Positions 53,261 through 63,592 of a stretch of 64,000 nucleotides of DNA are shown one piece after another. Positions within the stretch are counted from its first letter, which is position 1. Each line of letters begins with the position of its first letter. This DNA comes from Lithodes maja (Eukaryota > Arthropoda > Malacostraca > Decapoda > Lithodidae): positions 52,501-116,500 of the forward strand of contig JBAKBP010001605.1 of NCBI GenBank assembly GCA_037953745.1, given 5' to 3'. Under the pieces are notes generated by a model. The model did no database searches. It was given only the letters and a program-made list of their open reading frames with translations, and was not told the DNA's origin. Position numbers and translations under genes: made by a program.

Positions 53261-53529
53261 AAATAAATGACGGAAATCACGAAAAATTGGGCCGTCACTG
53301 ATGAAATGTCGACCATATTAATTTTCCCCCATAAGGTTAGTTAATCAAATTTTGCTAATTCCACTTTTGCGGCCTGCAATATCGACCAATTTCTCGCAAA
53401 ATTGGAGCACATACTGTATTGTATGTACACAATAAATTTAAGATTGTTATATGGTGTTTTTTCTCTACCTTTATTGGTTTATAAGTGGTTCAGATATTGT
53501 CATGAATGTCCCCCTCCAGTCTTGAGATA
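53261..53529. other. AT-rich sequence, nothing recognised
   Basis: No ORF or repeat is supported between the LINE tail and the inverted-repeat element. Confidence 0.4.
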
Positions 53530-53565
53530 TCAGGCATATTGTCAATGATGGAGGGGCCACTAATG

Positions 53566-54044
53566 AATTATAGGTTTGAGTCCCGGAGGGAAGAATGAAA
53601 AACTAATATTTAGTAGTGGCCCCGAAATTATTGACGATGTAGGGCCCTTCCTTCCATCCCCTTCCCATTCGTTTGATGTTTTAAGTTTAATCTTGATATA
53701 TCATTTGAAGGCCGGATGACGCCACTAGCTTCAGCGTCTAGGATAGAATCCACAGAAAGACATCCACTAAGTTGGGAAGCCTTATTATAACAATTCTTAA
53801 GTTATTTTTTATTTTTTATTAAGTTTTTTCGTAGTGAGTACCCAATCATAAAGGCGATTGCATAGGAGAATTAGCGTTGCACTTATGATGTTAGTACTCT
53901 TTCCCCTGCGGCGGGTTTTTCAAACAGGCTGACCGTGGGTGTTTGAAAGAGAGCTATTATTTAATAGGCATATCGTCAATGATTTCGGGGCCACTACTAA
54001 ATATTAGGTTTTCATTCTTCCCTCCGGGACTCAAACCTATAATT
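53566..54044. mobile_element. Inverted-repeat element 1, related to the DIRS-like terminus
   Basis: About 75-bp arms in opposite orientation (53566-53640 and 53970-54044) share aattataggtttgagtcccg and tagtggccccgaaat. The left arm matches the start of the element at 38281. The outer left side (53532-53569) carries a second, shorter copy of the right-arm sequence, so arms abut head to head. No ORF is present. Confidence 0.75.
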
Positions 54045-54320
54045 ACCTCATTTGGGTTCGATACATATTCAAAGATGGTACATTTAATCTGGCTGGTGAT
54101 TGTTCCATTAAGGTTATTCTTTCTGCAGGGTGTACCAGCAGACAGGATAGAAGGGGAGGTGGAGCAAACCCTCCGAGATGTGGATTTATACAGTAAGCAA
54201 CACACCAAAGCCTCGGATCTCTCGGGTAAGTCCACCTGGCGTCACACACGTCATTTTAAGCTCCAGTCACACATTCTCTTTAGTGATCATGTTTGACAGC
54301 AAATCTCTGTGTAACAACAC

Positions 54321-54804
54321 TGGGAGGTTTGACGCCTCCCAAATACCAAATAAGGAAAACCTTCTATTTGGTAGTAGCCTCGTAGTATCCAACGTAGAGC
54401 TTATACTATGTATAATCCCGCTCCCAAAGCGGAGCGGGCATTATCGTAACCACGTAGCACGATTAAACGATAACATCTAGAGTAGCACCTACTTTCTCTA
54501 CTAGGTACGTTGTACACACTTTGAGGCCACTAGTTTAAAGAAAAAATGAAAATATGGGTGAGAAGAGAAGAGAAAGTTGAAGAATTTTGCCCATCCGCCA
54601 TCTAGGCTCCTTACGACGTCTTCGTACGCTTCCCGTGTAACCCGGTCGGGTTTATTAGATTATCCAGGTATCAAGTGAAATAGACTAGATTGGATGGGCA
54701 GGGGTACGGCGTGAGGGAGGGATACTATGACATTGGATACTACGAGGCTACTACCAAATAGAAGGTTTTCCTTATTTGGTATTTGGGAGGCGTCAAACCT
54801 CCCA
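54321..54804. mobile_element. Inverted-repeat element 2, 72-bp perfect arms
   Basis: Arms 54321-54392 and 54733-54804 are perfectly complementary (tgggaggtttgacgcctccc ... gtagtagcctcgtagtatcc). The arm layout parallels element 1: a ggtttga.. box with its own hairpin, then tatttggtagtagcctcg versus tatttagtagtggccccg. A partial extra arm (tttagtagtagcctctacg) abuts on the right at 54806. The interior has hairpins such as cccgctcccaaagcggagcggg at 54418 but no ORF. Confidence 0.85.
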
Positions 54805-54992
54805 ATTTAGTAGTAGCCTCTACGTCTCCAACGTAGAGCTAGAGTACCAAATTGGAGGCGGACAACCAAGCTGTAAATCAAAACTTTAGCCATTAGTGAA
54901 GAGATCAAGACCAAGAAAAGACAGACATAAACAAGAGAGTTTATTTAAAGAGTGTAATGACAGGTGCATATTAAGAAAGTCAGTACAGTCAT

Positions 54993-56301
54993 CATCATCA
55001 TCATCATCATCATCTCCGACGCCTTGCTTCCCCCTGGGAAACCCCCACTAGAGGATGGCCATGACAGAAACGTCTCCAAGCTACTTTGTCAAGACATGCC
55101 TCCTTTGCCCGTGCCACAATGCCCCTTCCACTACGTGGAAGTTTTTCTTCAATATATTATTCCACTTTCTTTTCCCATACCATAGGTGGTCTTCCACTAC
55201 TAGCGGTTCCACTCACCTGACTCCCATATATCTTTCTTGGCATTCTGTCTTCATCCATTCTCTGAACATGACCATACCACCTCAAAGTACTTCTCTTTAT
55301 CCACTCAACCACACCACAATCAATGCCCAAAGCCTGCTCTTCCATTCCAAAGGACTCGTACACTTCCCTATTACTTGGCCCATCTAGCCTATTCATGCCA
55401 GCTGCCATTCTGAAAAAGCTCATCTCCACAGCTCTTAGTTTGAAGAGGTCCTCGTCACTTGCCGTCCATGTCTCGCTTCCATACGAGAGTGTTGGGAGCA
55501 GCACACTGTTTCTCAGTGACTTTTTGACTTCCTGGCTAACCATTCTTCCTTTGAGAATACTATCAAGTTCTCCAATCACTTTTCTCCCTTGCATTTTTCT
55601 CTCTTTTATCTCACTCTCCATTTTACCATATTTGCATAGTACAGCTCCCAAATACTTGAAACTTTCAACCTCTTCTAGTACTTCATTTTTCAATTTTATT
55701 TTACAACTTTTCTTGTGTTCTTTCTTGATTCTATATTTGTCCTTAAAATCTATAGTTTCATGCATTCTTCTCTCAAACACCATTACCTTACATTTCCCTA
55801 CATTGACCTTTAACTTTCTCTTTTCACATACCCTGTCAAAGTCAGTGACCACTCTCTTAAGTTCTTCAGCATTTTCCGCCAACAGGACTGCATCGTCCGC
55901 ATATAGGCATGTTAAAATCTTCCATGTTCTTCCCTCTGATTCCAGTCTAGCTCCCACACCCATTGATACAGCCCTACATTCCCTAATCACTCCATCCATG
56001 TATATATTGAACAACCAAGCTGACATGACACATCCCTGTCTTACATTGACCTCAAAACTTTCACTTAACTTATCCCCTATCTTCACATTTGCCATTGCAT
56101 TCCTATAAAAAGATTTTACTGCCATTAGCAACTTTCCTCCCACACCATATACTGTTAACACATCCCACAGGCCCTCCCAGTCTACTTTGTCGTAGGCTTT
56201 TTCCAAATCCATGAATGCTGCATAGAGTTTTCTGTTTTTGGCCAGATACTTCTCTACCAACAATCGCATTGAGGCTATCTGGTCAACGCAGCCCCTGCCC
56301 T
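54993..56301 (-). pseudogene. 5'-truncated RTE-like LINE with 14-bp target duplication and (GAT)n tail
   Basis: The minus-strand frame runs from 56301 with DQIASMRLLVEKYLAKNRKL, the RT box YAAFMDLEKAYDKVDW, RQGCVMSAWLFNIYMDGVI and the catalytic LYADDAVLLAENAEEL. The C-terminal region follows: LPTLSYGSETWTASDEDLFK, LRWYGHVQRMDEDRMPRKIY, SSGRPPMVWEKKVE. A TAA at 55157-55159 breaks the frame, which would continue YIEEKLPRSGRG to the end near 55017. A (gat)n tail follows. The word gtcagtacagtcat flanks the copy (54979-54992 and 56302-56315). The endonuclease is missing, so it is not autonomous. The plus-strand ORF at 55323-56108 is its antisense shadow. Confidence 0.92.
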
Positions 56302-56315
56302 GTCAGTACAGTCAT

Positions 56316-56756
56316 GTCAATTTCAATGGAGATCTTAGCCTAAGACAAAGAATGATGTACTGTATGTCATAAAAATGATTATGAACAACAGGATGCCCCC
56401 CCTTCCCCCATGTGGAAGACAGTATGAACACCCAATACTGGAAAGAGTGAAGACATACACATACAGTACAAAAAAGTACAGGACGAAGCGTGTGATACAC
56501 AATATAAGCGACCAGCACGTAATTATTTCCCGAAAGAAATTGGTATGAGGCATAGACATACCGAAGTACCAAGAAGGATACTTAAGATTAGAATAAATCA
56601 AGTCCTTAACCTAGGCAAGGATGAACCATAGGTAATCAGTACATATATGAGAGAAGTACAGTACACGTACTTCATAAACACCCCCCTCCCCTCCCCCATA
56701 TGGAAAGGAAAGGATGGGTGGAGGTACACAGACTGAAAGAACAGTACAGGTGGTCC
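56316..56756. other. Nothing recognised
   Basis: AT-rich sequence followed by a C-rich patch (acccccctcccctccccc at about 56681). Short antisense ORFs here lack any recognisable features. Confidence 0.4.
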
Positions 56757-57330
56757 TGATGTGGCGGCGTCTACGCCGTGGGACCACCTCCCGGAGCTGC
56801 CAACCGCGGATGGCTGCCGACCCTTCACGGCCGGAGACGAGATCAACGACCAGTGGAGGACAACCGGATGCCGGCCGCGGGGAGCAGTTTCGAAAGCCAA
56901 ACCGTCACAACTATCCCCTGCCCCCTCCCTGGGGGCATGGGTCCTTGGAGCGGCTTTGGTCGCGCCGGGAATTTCCACACCTCTCACACCACACACACAC
57001 ATCACACAGTTTTTCCTACACCGAGAAATGACTCTCCGGCTGTCATTTCTCGAAGACTTCTTCTAGCCGGAGACATTAAGAGCAACCCAGGACCCACGTA
57101 CACATACATATGTCCGACTTGCTCAAAATCCATCACTTCGAGTCGCCACACTAAGGGTTCAGTTCTCTGCAATTCATGCAGGAACTGGACCCACTTCACC
57201 TGTACAACACTTGCCTCCAAGAAACACTACACGAACACCTGGACCTGTTCCTAATGCCCCTCCCTCTCCCAGTCAAATCCCTCGCCTAAAACCCGTCCAC
57301 CTCTCCTCCCCAACCCACCTAGCCTTCCCA
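56757..57330 (+). pseudogene. LINE 5' end: 2A-like motif and PHD-type zinc finger
   Basis: The open frame from 56778 is GC-rich and Pro/Arg-rich, then reads SRRLLLAGDIKSNPGP (about 57045-57090). It continues with ICPTCSKSITSSRHTKGSVL and CNSCRNWTHFTC. The pattern GDIxxNPGP resembles 2A-like ribosome-skipping peptides (D-V/I-E-x-N-P-G-P), here with Lys in place of Glu. The Cys/His spacing is that of a PHD finger, known from ORF1 of CR1-like LINEs. A TAA follows WTCS at 57252, after which the same frame stays open (CPSLSQSNPSPKTRPPLLPN) until the next LINE begins. It is the 5' fragment of a plus-strand CR1-like LINE. Confidence 0.7.
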
Positions 57331-57375
57331 TATCTTACTTGAAATCTTACTTGAAGTCGTCTAGAGGTCCCGTCC

Positions 57376-60300
57376 TCACAGTCGTGGTCCGCCACCGCTG
57401 CGTCCGTCCCGTGCGTCCCTTCGAAGGAGATCCGTCTGGTCCGGTATAGAGTTTGAGGCCGCCCGGCAGTTAGCAGTGTATCCAGACACTGGTGGTTCAT
57501 CTGGGAGGGTCTTTAGAAACTTGTCTAATAACCCTTTGAACCTGTCTACCGGGCAACCTATTATGTCTCGCACTTCCTTGGGCAGCGAGTTGAAATTTTT
57601 TGGTCCATTGTGGCCTAGGCTGGACGCGAGGAGGGATCTCACTCGTTCTGGTGCCTGTGTTGGGAGGGATCTCCTCTCACACTTCCTTCCAGTCCGACCA
57701 TTTTGTTTTTCCTGGAGTTCATTACCAGTTGGATCTGGAACCAGCTTCTCCAGGATTTTCCACACATAAATTGCGCAGTACCTGTCTCGCCTTCTCTGCT
57801 GGGAGTACAGCCCTAGCTTCTTGAGCCGGTCCCAGTAGCTAAGGTCCTTCATCCCCCGAATGTTTCTCGTGAAGGACCTCTGGACGGACTCAAGATCTCG
57901 TATGTACCCCTTTTTGTGTGGCGACCATAGTTGACTAAAGTAGTCAAGGAAGGGTTGTACCATAGACCTCCAGAGAGTTAGCATTGTTTCTTGTTCCCTG
58001 GAGTTGAACGTCCGTAGGATCCATCCGGCCATTCCCTTGGCTTTCTTGACAGCTGCAGAAATGTGGTGTTGAAATGTGGCATCGTCGAACAATTGCACAC
58101 CGAGGCATCTCACATGTGGCTTGGGGGTGATGTCGTGGCCGCCTGCAGTGAGTAGTTTGGTGGTGTCCTTGAGGGTTTGGTTCGGGCCACATCGTAACGC
58201 TTCAAACTTTTCTTCGTTGAAGGTCATGTTGTTTTCGTCTGCCTATTTGTAGATTTTGTCGAGGTCATCCTGGAGATTATGAATATCCTCTTCATTTCTG
58301 ACGACATGACTTATGTTCGTATCGTCAGCAAAGGAAGAGATAACTGATTGACCAACTCCATCATCAATGTCCCCTATCAGTATAAGGAAGAGCAGAGGTC
58401 CTAATACTGATCCCTGGGGTACTCCACTAATGACGTGGGACTTTTCAGATGTGTGGCCCTTAACAGCAACAGTCTGCGTTCTTGCGGAGAGGAAACTGTG
58501 CAGCCACACACCTATTTTGCCTTGGATGCCTAGTTTCTTAATCTTGTGAAGGAGGATGCCGTGATCCACCTTGTCGAATGCTTTAGCAAAGTCTAGAAAC
58601 ACGACATCCACATTTTCTCCCTCTGCAAGCATGTGGAGTAGCCAGTCATGATGTGCCAGGAGCTTCGAAAGGCATGACCTGCCTTTCCGGAAGCCATGCT
58701 GGCTGGAGTTCATAAGGCCATTTTTCTCCAGGAAGTTGACAAGCTTGTTCCTCAGAACTTTTTCAAATATCTTGATGAGGTAGGATGTTAGAGCTACCGG
58801 TCGATAGTTCTTCGCCAGGCTCTTTTCACCACCCTTGTAGACTGGAGTAATGATGGCCTGTTTTAGTGAGGATGGAATTGTGCCTGTGTCCATTAAGTGT
58901 CTCCAAAGCTTGCAGATAGGAGGAATCAGGGCGTCACAGCATTTAATCAGCAGTATGGCTGGTACTCCGTCAGGACCAGCAGCTGCATTCGTTCTCAGTT
59001 CTTTGATGGCTTTTCGTAGGTCTGCCTCAGTCAGTTCAATATCACTTAGTCGAGTCGGTTGTGGAGTGTCTTTCGTGAAGAAAGCTTTGGGGTCCTGGAT
59101 TGCAGTTGCTGGCCGTGGTGTGCTGAAGACATTCTCGTACTGTGTTCGCAGGATCCGACATACATCTTTGGGGTCGTTTACAGCTTCACCATCCTCTGTT
59201 CTTAATGGCCCCACTTGCGTCTTAATTTTTGAGAAGCGCCTGCAGTAACTGTAAAAGAATTTGGGGTTCCGCTTGATGTTCAGTACTGCACGATCTTCCT
59301 CTCTTTGCTTTTGACGCTCATGGGATGCTTTAATTTGAGTTTCTATGCTTGCAATCTTGGTAGATAGTGCAAGCTTCCTCGTTTTGTTTTGGGTGTTATT
59401 GAGCTGTTTGTTGAGTGATGATCTTTTCTGCATTAGGATTTTTCGGTCCCTCGGGATTTTGAGGTGCCGAGCGTTGGAAGGTTTCCTCCTTTGGGGAATG
59501 TGATGCTGACACTCCTTCAGTAGGGTGCTGAGGATGGTGTCAAGCATGGCATTTGGATCCTTGTCATGGAGGATCAGGTCCCAATTTGTCTGGGAGAGGG
59601 AAGTTTGGAGATTTACCCAGTCAATTGCTTCACTGAAGAAGTTCAAATTTGAGAATGGGTTTGTTGGTTTTGTTGGCGGAGTTACAGTTTCAGCTTGAGC
59701 CCCAGCCTTCCTGTACATAGTGTGTATAGTTACAAGGCTGTGGTCAGAGAATATTGTCTTCTCCACTGAGTAGTCGGCAACTATATCCTGGTTGTTAGTG
59801 AAGAGGAGGTCGAGTGTGTTATTGACTCTGGTAGGCTTGGTTATCAGTTGTGTGAGGAAAAGCTTGTCAGAGAGTTTAAGGAGAAGCCTGGCTTGTGCTT
59901 GCTCCTCTCTGGTACCTCCTGAGACCTTTCCTTCTGGCCAATGGATGATAGGAAAGTTGAAGTCTCCGCAGATGATGATGTCTGGTGTTGGGGTTGGCAT
60001 ATCGTCGATTAGCTTGTCGATTCTGCTGTGTGAATTATTGTAACTTTCAATGGTGCATGATGGGGGGCGATAGCAATTGAGAATAATTACATTGAGTGAC
60101 TTAATGTGGAGAGCCAGCATTTCTACTTGAGTATCAGAGTAGACTAGTATTGGTTTTGTATCTGAGGCTAGGTCATTTCTTACATATGTGATGACTCCAC
60201 CATGGCTTCTATTTTCATGATCTGCTCTGTAGGAGGTGTAATTTGCCACTATTATTTCTGCATCACTCACCTCACTTTTGAGATGAGTCTCTGTCAGGGC

Positions 60301-60423
60301 AATGAACATTAGGTAATTTTCTTTGGCAAGCTCAGCAATGAAGGGGATCTTGCTTTTATTTGTCTTAGGGAATAGACCTTGAATATTGCCCATCATTGCA
60401 TTTTCTAGCATGATTTCTGGCAT
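57376..60423 (-). pseudogene. LINE ORF2: apurinic-type endonuclease and reverse transcriptase, one nonsense codon
   Basis: Read from 60423, the endonuclease has MGNIQGLFPKTNKSKI, FIALTETHLKSEVSD, IIICGDFNFPIIHW and the final SDHSLVTIHT. RT follows with NYRPVALTSYLIKIFEKVLR, NSSQHGFRKGRSCLSKLLA, FLDFAKAFDKVDHGILLHK, SGVPQGSVLGPLLFLILIGD and the catalytic SSFADDTNISH. A TAG at 58243-58245 after DLDKIYK stands where the frame would read Trp; text continues ADENNMTFNEEKFEALRCG to SGGGPRL at 57376. Total length would be about 1016 residues, normal for CR1/L2-like LINEs. A single G-to-A change is the only damage seen. The start overlaps ORF1 by some 60 bp. Confidence 0.9.
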
Positions 60424-60817
60424 TTAGCCATGGAAACATTTGGGTATGTGTTGGGACATTGTTGTGTTGATTGCCCATTAGGTGTGTGCTGATTATGGAC
60501 GCTTGTGACTCCATGGCTTTCGTTAGCGTGTCGAGGGTCCTTTTCACCCCCACCATTAATTCTAAAAAAGCAGGGGCTGAATTTGTATCCTGGACAGCGT
60601 CGACTTTCTTCGAGGCCATGTGGGGCACTTGAGCGGTGGCAGGTACCGGTACTGGATTTACATCTTGCTTGGCTTGGTGTCTCTTTGTCCCTTTGATGTC
60701 CCCTGCTCTGCCTGCTTCGTTGGTTTCACTTTTGAACACGTGCGGGGGCTGACGGAGGCGGCAGGAGGGGAGTGCATGCCCGCATGCCCGCATGCCCACC
60801 CTTCCTGCCGCCCCCAA
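60365..60817 (-). CDS. LINE ORF1, C-terminal part
   Basis: An open frame overlaps the ORF2 start and contains MASKKVDAVQDTNSAPAFLE, VKRTLDTLTKAMESQASI and TQMFPWLNARNHA. The middle may form a short coiled coil. The N-terminal zinc-finger part expected in ORF1 is missing, and upstream sequence (60,760 on) is a GC-rich inverted repeat. The first 40 codons are doubtful. It is thus a 5'-truncated ORF1 of the same LINE. Confidence 0.55.
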   Translation of the reverse strand: MGAAGRVGMRACGHALPSCRLRQPPHVFKSETNEAGRAGDIKGTKRHQAKQDVNPVPVPATAQVPHMASKKVDAVQDTNSAPAFLELMVGVKRTLDTLTKAMESQASIISTHLMGNQHNNVPTHTQMFPWLNARNHARKCNDGQYSRSIP

Positions 60818-60830
60818 CTAATTGTAGTGG

Positions 60831-61144
60831 GCCCTATCATTTCTCATCCTTTCTGTTTTCCGTTTTTCCCTTCTTCCCGCTGCCCCCTCCTTTGGGAGCA
60901 CCGTGACTGTCATGAGGTAAACGACCGTACTCACTCTTTGGTTTCGTTGGAGGGTGTTGTGGGTCGGCAATCCCTACACCCGTCGAACTGTGGTACCCGA
61001 CGTGTTCGAGCGAGGGGAAACTTTTATGCCAAACCCTAACCCTTGTGCTGGATCGACGGATCGACGGCCCTTAAGGTGCATTAGTCGGGGTGTATATCTG
61101 CAAGAACTCCTAGGGCGGTCGTCCCGTCCTCTAATTGTGGCTCC
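60831..61144. other. Junction and probable 5' UTR of the next LINE
   Basis: The start is near an inverted pair ggcggcagga / tcctgccgcc (60,758 and 60,800). Pyrimidine-rich sequence (tttttcccttcttcccgctg) and the leader of the following ORF1 come next. No ORF is supported. Confidence 0.4.
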
Positions 61145-62820
61145 ATGGTGGGTTTGGAATCTGACTCAGATGAATTTAGAAATATTCGTCCTATGGAATC
61201 TAAAATTGCCCCCTCTGACGCCGACCCCTGCGAGAAATTGGACTGCCTCAAGGACCCTTCCCCTGCTGCCAACAGTGCCGGAGTTCCCCACTCAGGCATG
61301 GCACCCACAGACCTTGGCAAACCTCCTAAGGATACTGTGACGAATTCTCCATCGTCGGGTAGTGAGATCCATCAGGTGATCTCCCCGGCATCAATTCCTA
61401 TGCACAGTACTGCCTCTGTGATCAATAATAGTGATGACAACCCCACAGTCTCGACTTTAACTTCTAAATTACCAGATTATGATTCTAGCCTTAGCCTACC
61501 TCTTCATTCCGTTGACAACCTTACTGAAGAACCTCGCATGCCCTCAGCTGACACCCCTACGGATGCTTCTTGCATCCCTGACCCGTCTGTGACTCCATCT
61601 GTTACCATCTTCCCTCTGGATGCAGGATCTCCTACCTCAATTAAACCTGCTTCTGTACCTCCACGATCTCAACGGGCCGTTAATGCAGGTACAGGAAAAG
61701 ACCTTGCCGGTATTTCCTCTGCCATTCACACGCTTCAACCGTTCGTACCTTCGCATAACCGACAAAGGCGTAAACGTAACACGTATACCCCTGCTTCGAA
61801 GGACACTTATAACGCTATGTTCAGTCCCCCTGATTGGTCACGGTTTTTCACGGTCTCTGGTGAACCTATGGATGATTTCAGTCTATACGATACTCTCGCA
61901 CAAGATATTGGTGACTTCACCATGCATGCTGTTGGATCGGCCAAGCGCATGATTGAGGTGAAAACACAGGAGCAATCAGAAGCCTTACAAGCCTACCTCG
62001 ACACCCCCAACGACAGATACACAGGTAAACCAGATGAATACCTGAATCAGTGTACTGGCACGGTTGTGCTCCCTTCCGACTTCGAATTTGCAGATCAGAG
62101 CTTTACAGACTCAACCAATCGTATCTTAAAATTATTGCAAAGAACTGACCCCACTGTTGTTAAAGTTGACACTTATACTGCTCCTCAGCGTGGAAATCGG
62201 CCCCCACTACGCATTGTCAAAATCTATTTTAAATGCCATGACCTCCCTATGCATGTCCGTCTTGCAGGTCGGCAACTGCAGGTACGAAGGTATGTTAACA
62301 AGCCGAGACAATGCACAAATTGCTGGAAGCTTGGGCATTCAACCCCACGGTGTCGGGCTCTCAATGCTCGTTGCTTAAATTGCGGCTCAGAACAACATGC
62401 TCTCAACAATTGTCAAGTCAGCACGCCCCGTTGTGCAAATTGTGACGGGTCCCATAAAGCCAATGACAGAACATGCCCACACTTTGCGTTTCATCGTGAC
62501 GTATTACATTTACAGGCCACAAAAGGACTCCCCTTCCGGTCTGCTGCAGCACAATTAAGGCAGGAAGGTAAATCTCCTCCATATCGACGGTTTGCATCAA
62601 CTACACCCGCTGACTCCTCTGACCACCAGCGTCCAGAGCAGCCTCCGGCACCACCTATTAGCCCACAACATTACCCCACCAATGCTACCTTCCGTTTAGT
62701 TCACCTTAACTCCCCGGACCTATCCACCTCTAACAGGTTCGAGGGATTTACTAACTTGACCGATGATACTGAGTTTTGGAACATGACTGCCGAAGAGAAC
62801 CTCATGGAATATAACACAGT
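61145..62820 (+). pseudogene. LINE ORF1 (I/Nimb-type) with three zinc knuckles, interrupted by a MITE
   Basis: Begins ATG in ccATGG context (MVGLESDSDEFRNIRP). The N-terminal 190 residues are Ser/Thr/Pro-rich. A folded region follows: SPPDWSRFFTVSGEPMDDFS and RTDPTVVKVDTYTAPQRGNR. Three CCHC-type knuckles come next: CTNCWKLGHSTPRC, CLNCGSEQHALNNC and CANCDGSHKANDRTC. This arrangement is that of gag-like ORF1 of I/Jockey-type LINEs and serves RNA binding. A MITE enters after LMEYNTV at 62821 and adds foreign codons up to a stop at 62878. The frame resumes at 63593. Otherwise no damage is seen. Confidence 0.85.
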
Positions 62821-62821
62821 A

Positions 62822-63590
62822 CAGTCAGGACCCCCAATTCGCGAGAATAGGGGTGACAGGAGGCATCGCGTATTGTGAATTCGTGTATTGTGGAACTAAC
62901 TTTAAATGGGAATAATTAGATTGGGTGACATCTCTCAATTATGGCCTATTTTCGAAATTTTTGGCCCTATTTTCGACATTTTTGGCTCTACAGTACAGTC
63001 TATATCTTATATATAAGAAGAACAATGAATACAAATATGAAACCTTACCTTAAAATTAGTAGTAGATAGGCTAGGACTAGGACTAGGACCGTAGGACTTC
63101 ACGATTTTCTCCAACTTCTCCCTCCCTGACCAAATCGTACGAACAGTTTACTCTGACAAGCCTATTGCACAGTTTCCTTCTCCTTTTTTCTTGCGATCCA
63201 ACACTTCCACCTTCATTTTGTGTGTTATCTTCTTATATTGGCGTGGCATGGCGAAAAAAGTGGCAGGCACTACAAACGTTTGGTCACTCCGCACGGCTAT
63301 GAGCGCTTGAGCGGGACTGTGGGAGGGAGGGAGGGAGGGTAAGCGGGAGGGAAGGCAGGCGTATGCCCGTCTTCTTCTTTTTTCAGAGCTACTCCTGGGC
63401 CTCGCGAAACGTAGACGTGCTCGCGTATCAAGCGGGAATAGCGGATTTGGCCCCTTCTTAGCTCTCGATTCGTGTATTGTGGTACCACCTCGCGTAATTA
63501 ATGTTTAATTAATTAATGTTATTTTCGAGGGGTAACTCGTGTATTAGGGTTTTCGCGCATTGTGGAATCGTGTATTGGGGGTCCTGACTG
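62822..63590. mobile_element. TA-flanked MITE, Tigger/pogo-like termini
   Basis: Starts CAGTCAGGACCCCCAA and ends with its inverse TTGGGGGTCCTGACTG. TA stands on both sides (62820-62821 and 63591-63592). At 769 bp it has no transposase ORF. Subterminal words such as cgtgtattgtgga are repeated near both ends. TIR and TA target suit a non-autonomous Tc1/mariner-superfamily element, probably pogo/Tigger type. Confidence 0.85.
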
Positions 63591-63592
63591 TA

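Larger units (their letters stand above)
57331..60830 (-). mobile_element. Near-complete LINE (CR1/L2-like), minus strand
   Basis: Contains the end of ORF1 (60365-60790), ORF2 with endonuclease and RT (57376-60423), and a tail. On the minus strand the 3' end carries gacttcaagtaagatttcaa, a short repeated motif (ttcaagtaagat), as in the CR1/L2 group. It abuts the plus-strand LINE fragment at about 57330. Confidence 0.8.

Noticed and set aside
55323..56108. 261-codon plus-strand ORF
   Set aside because: Antisense to the LINE RT frame, which has clear RT motifs. The antisense frame has only Ser/Leu-rich text.
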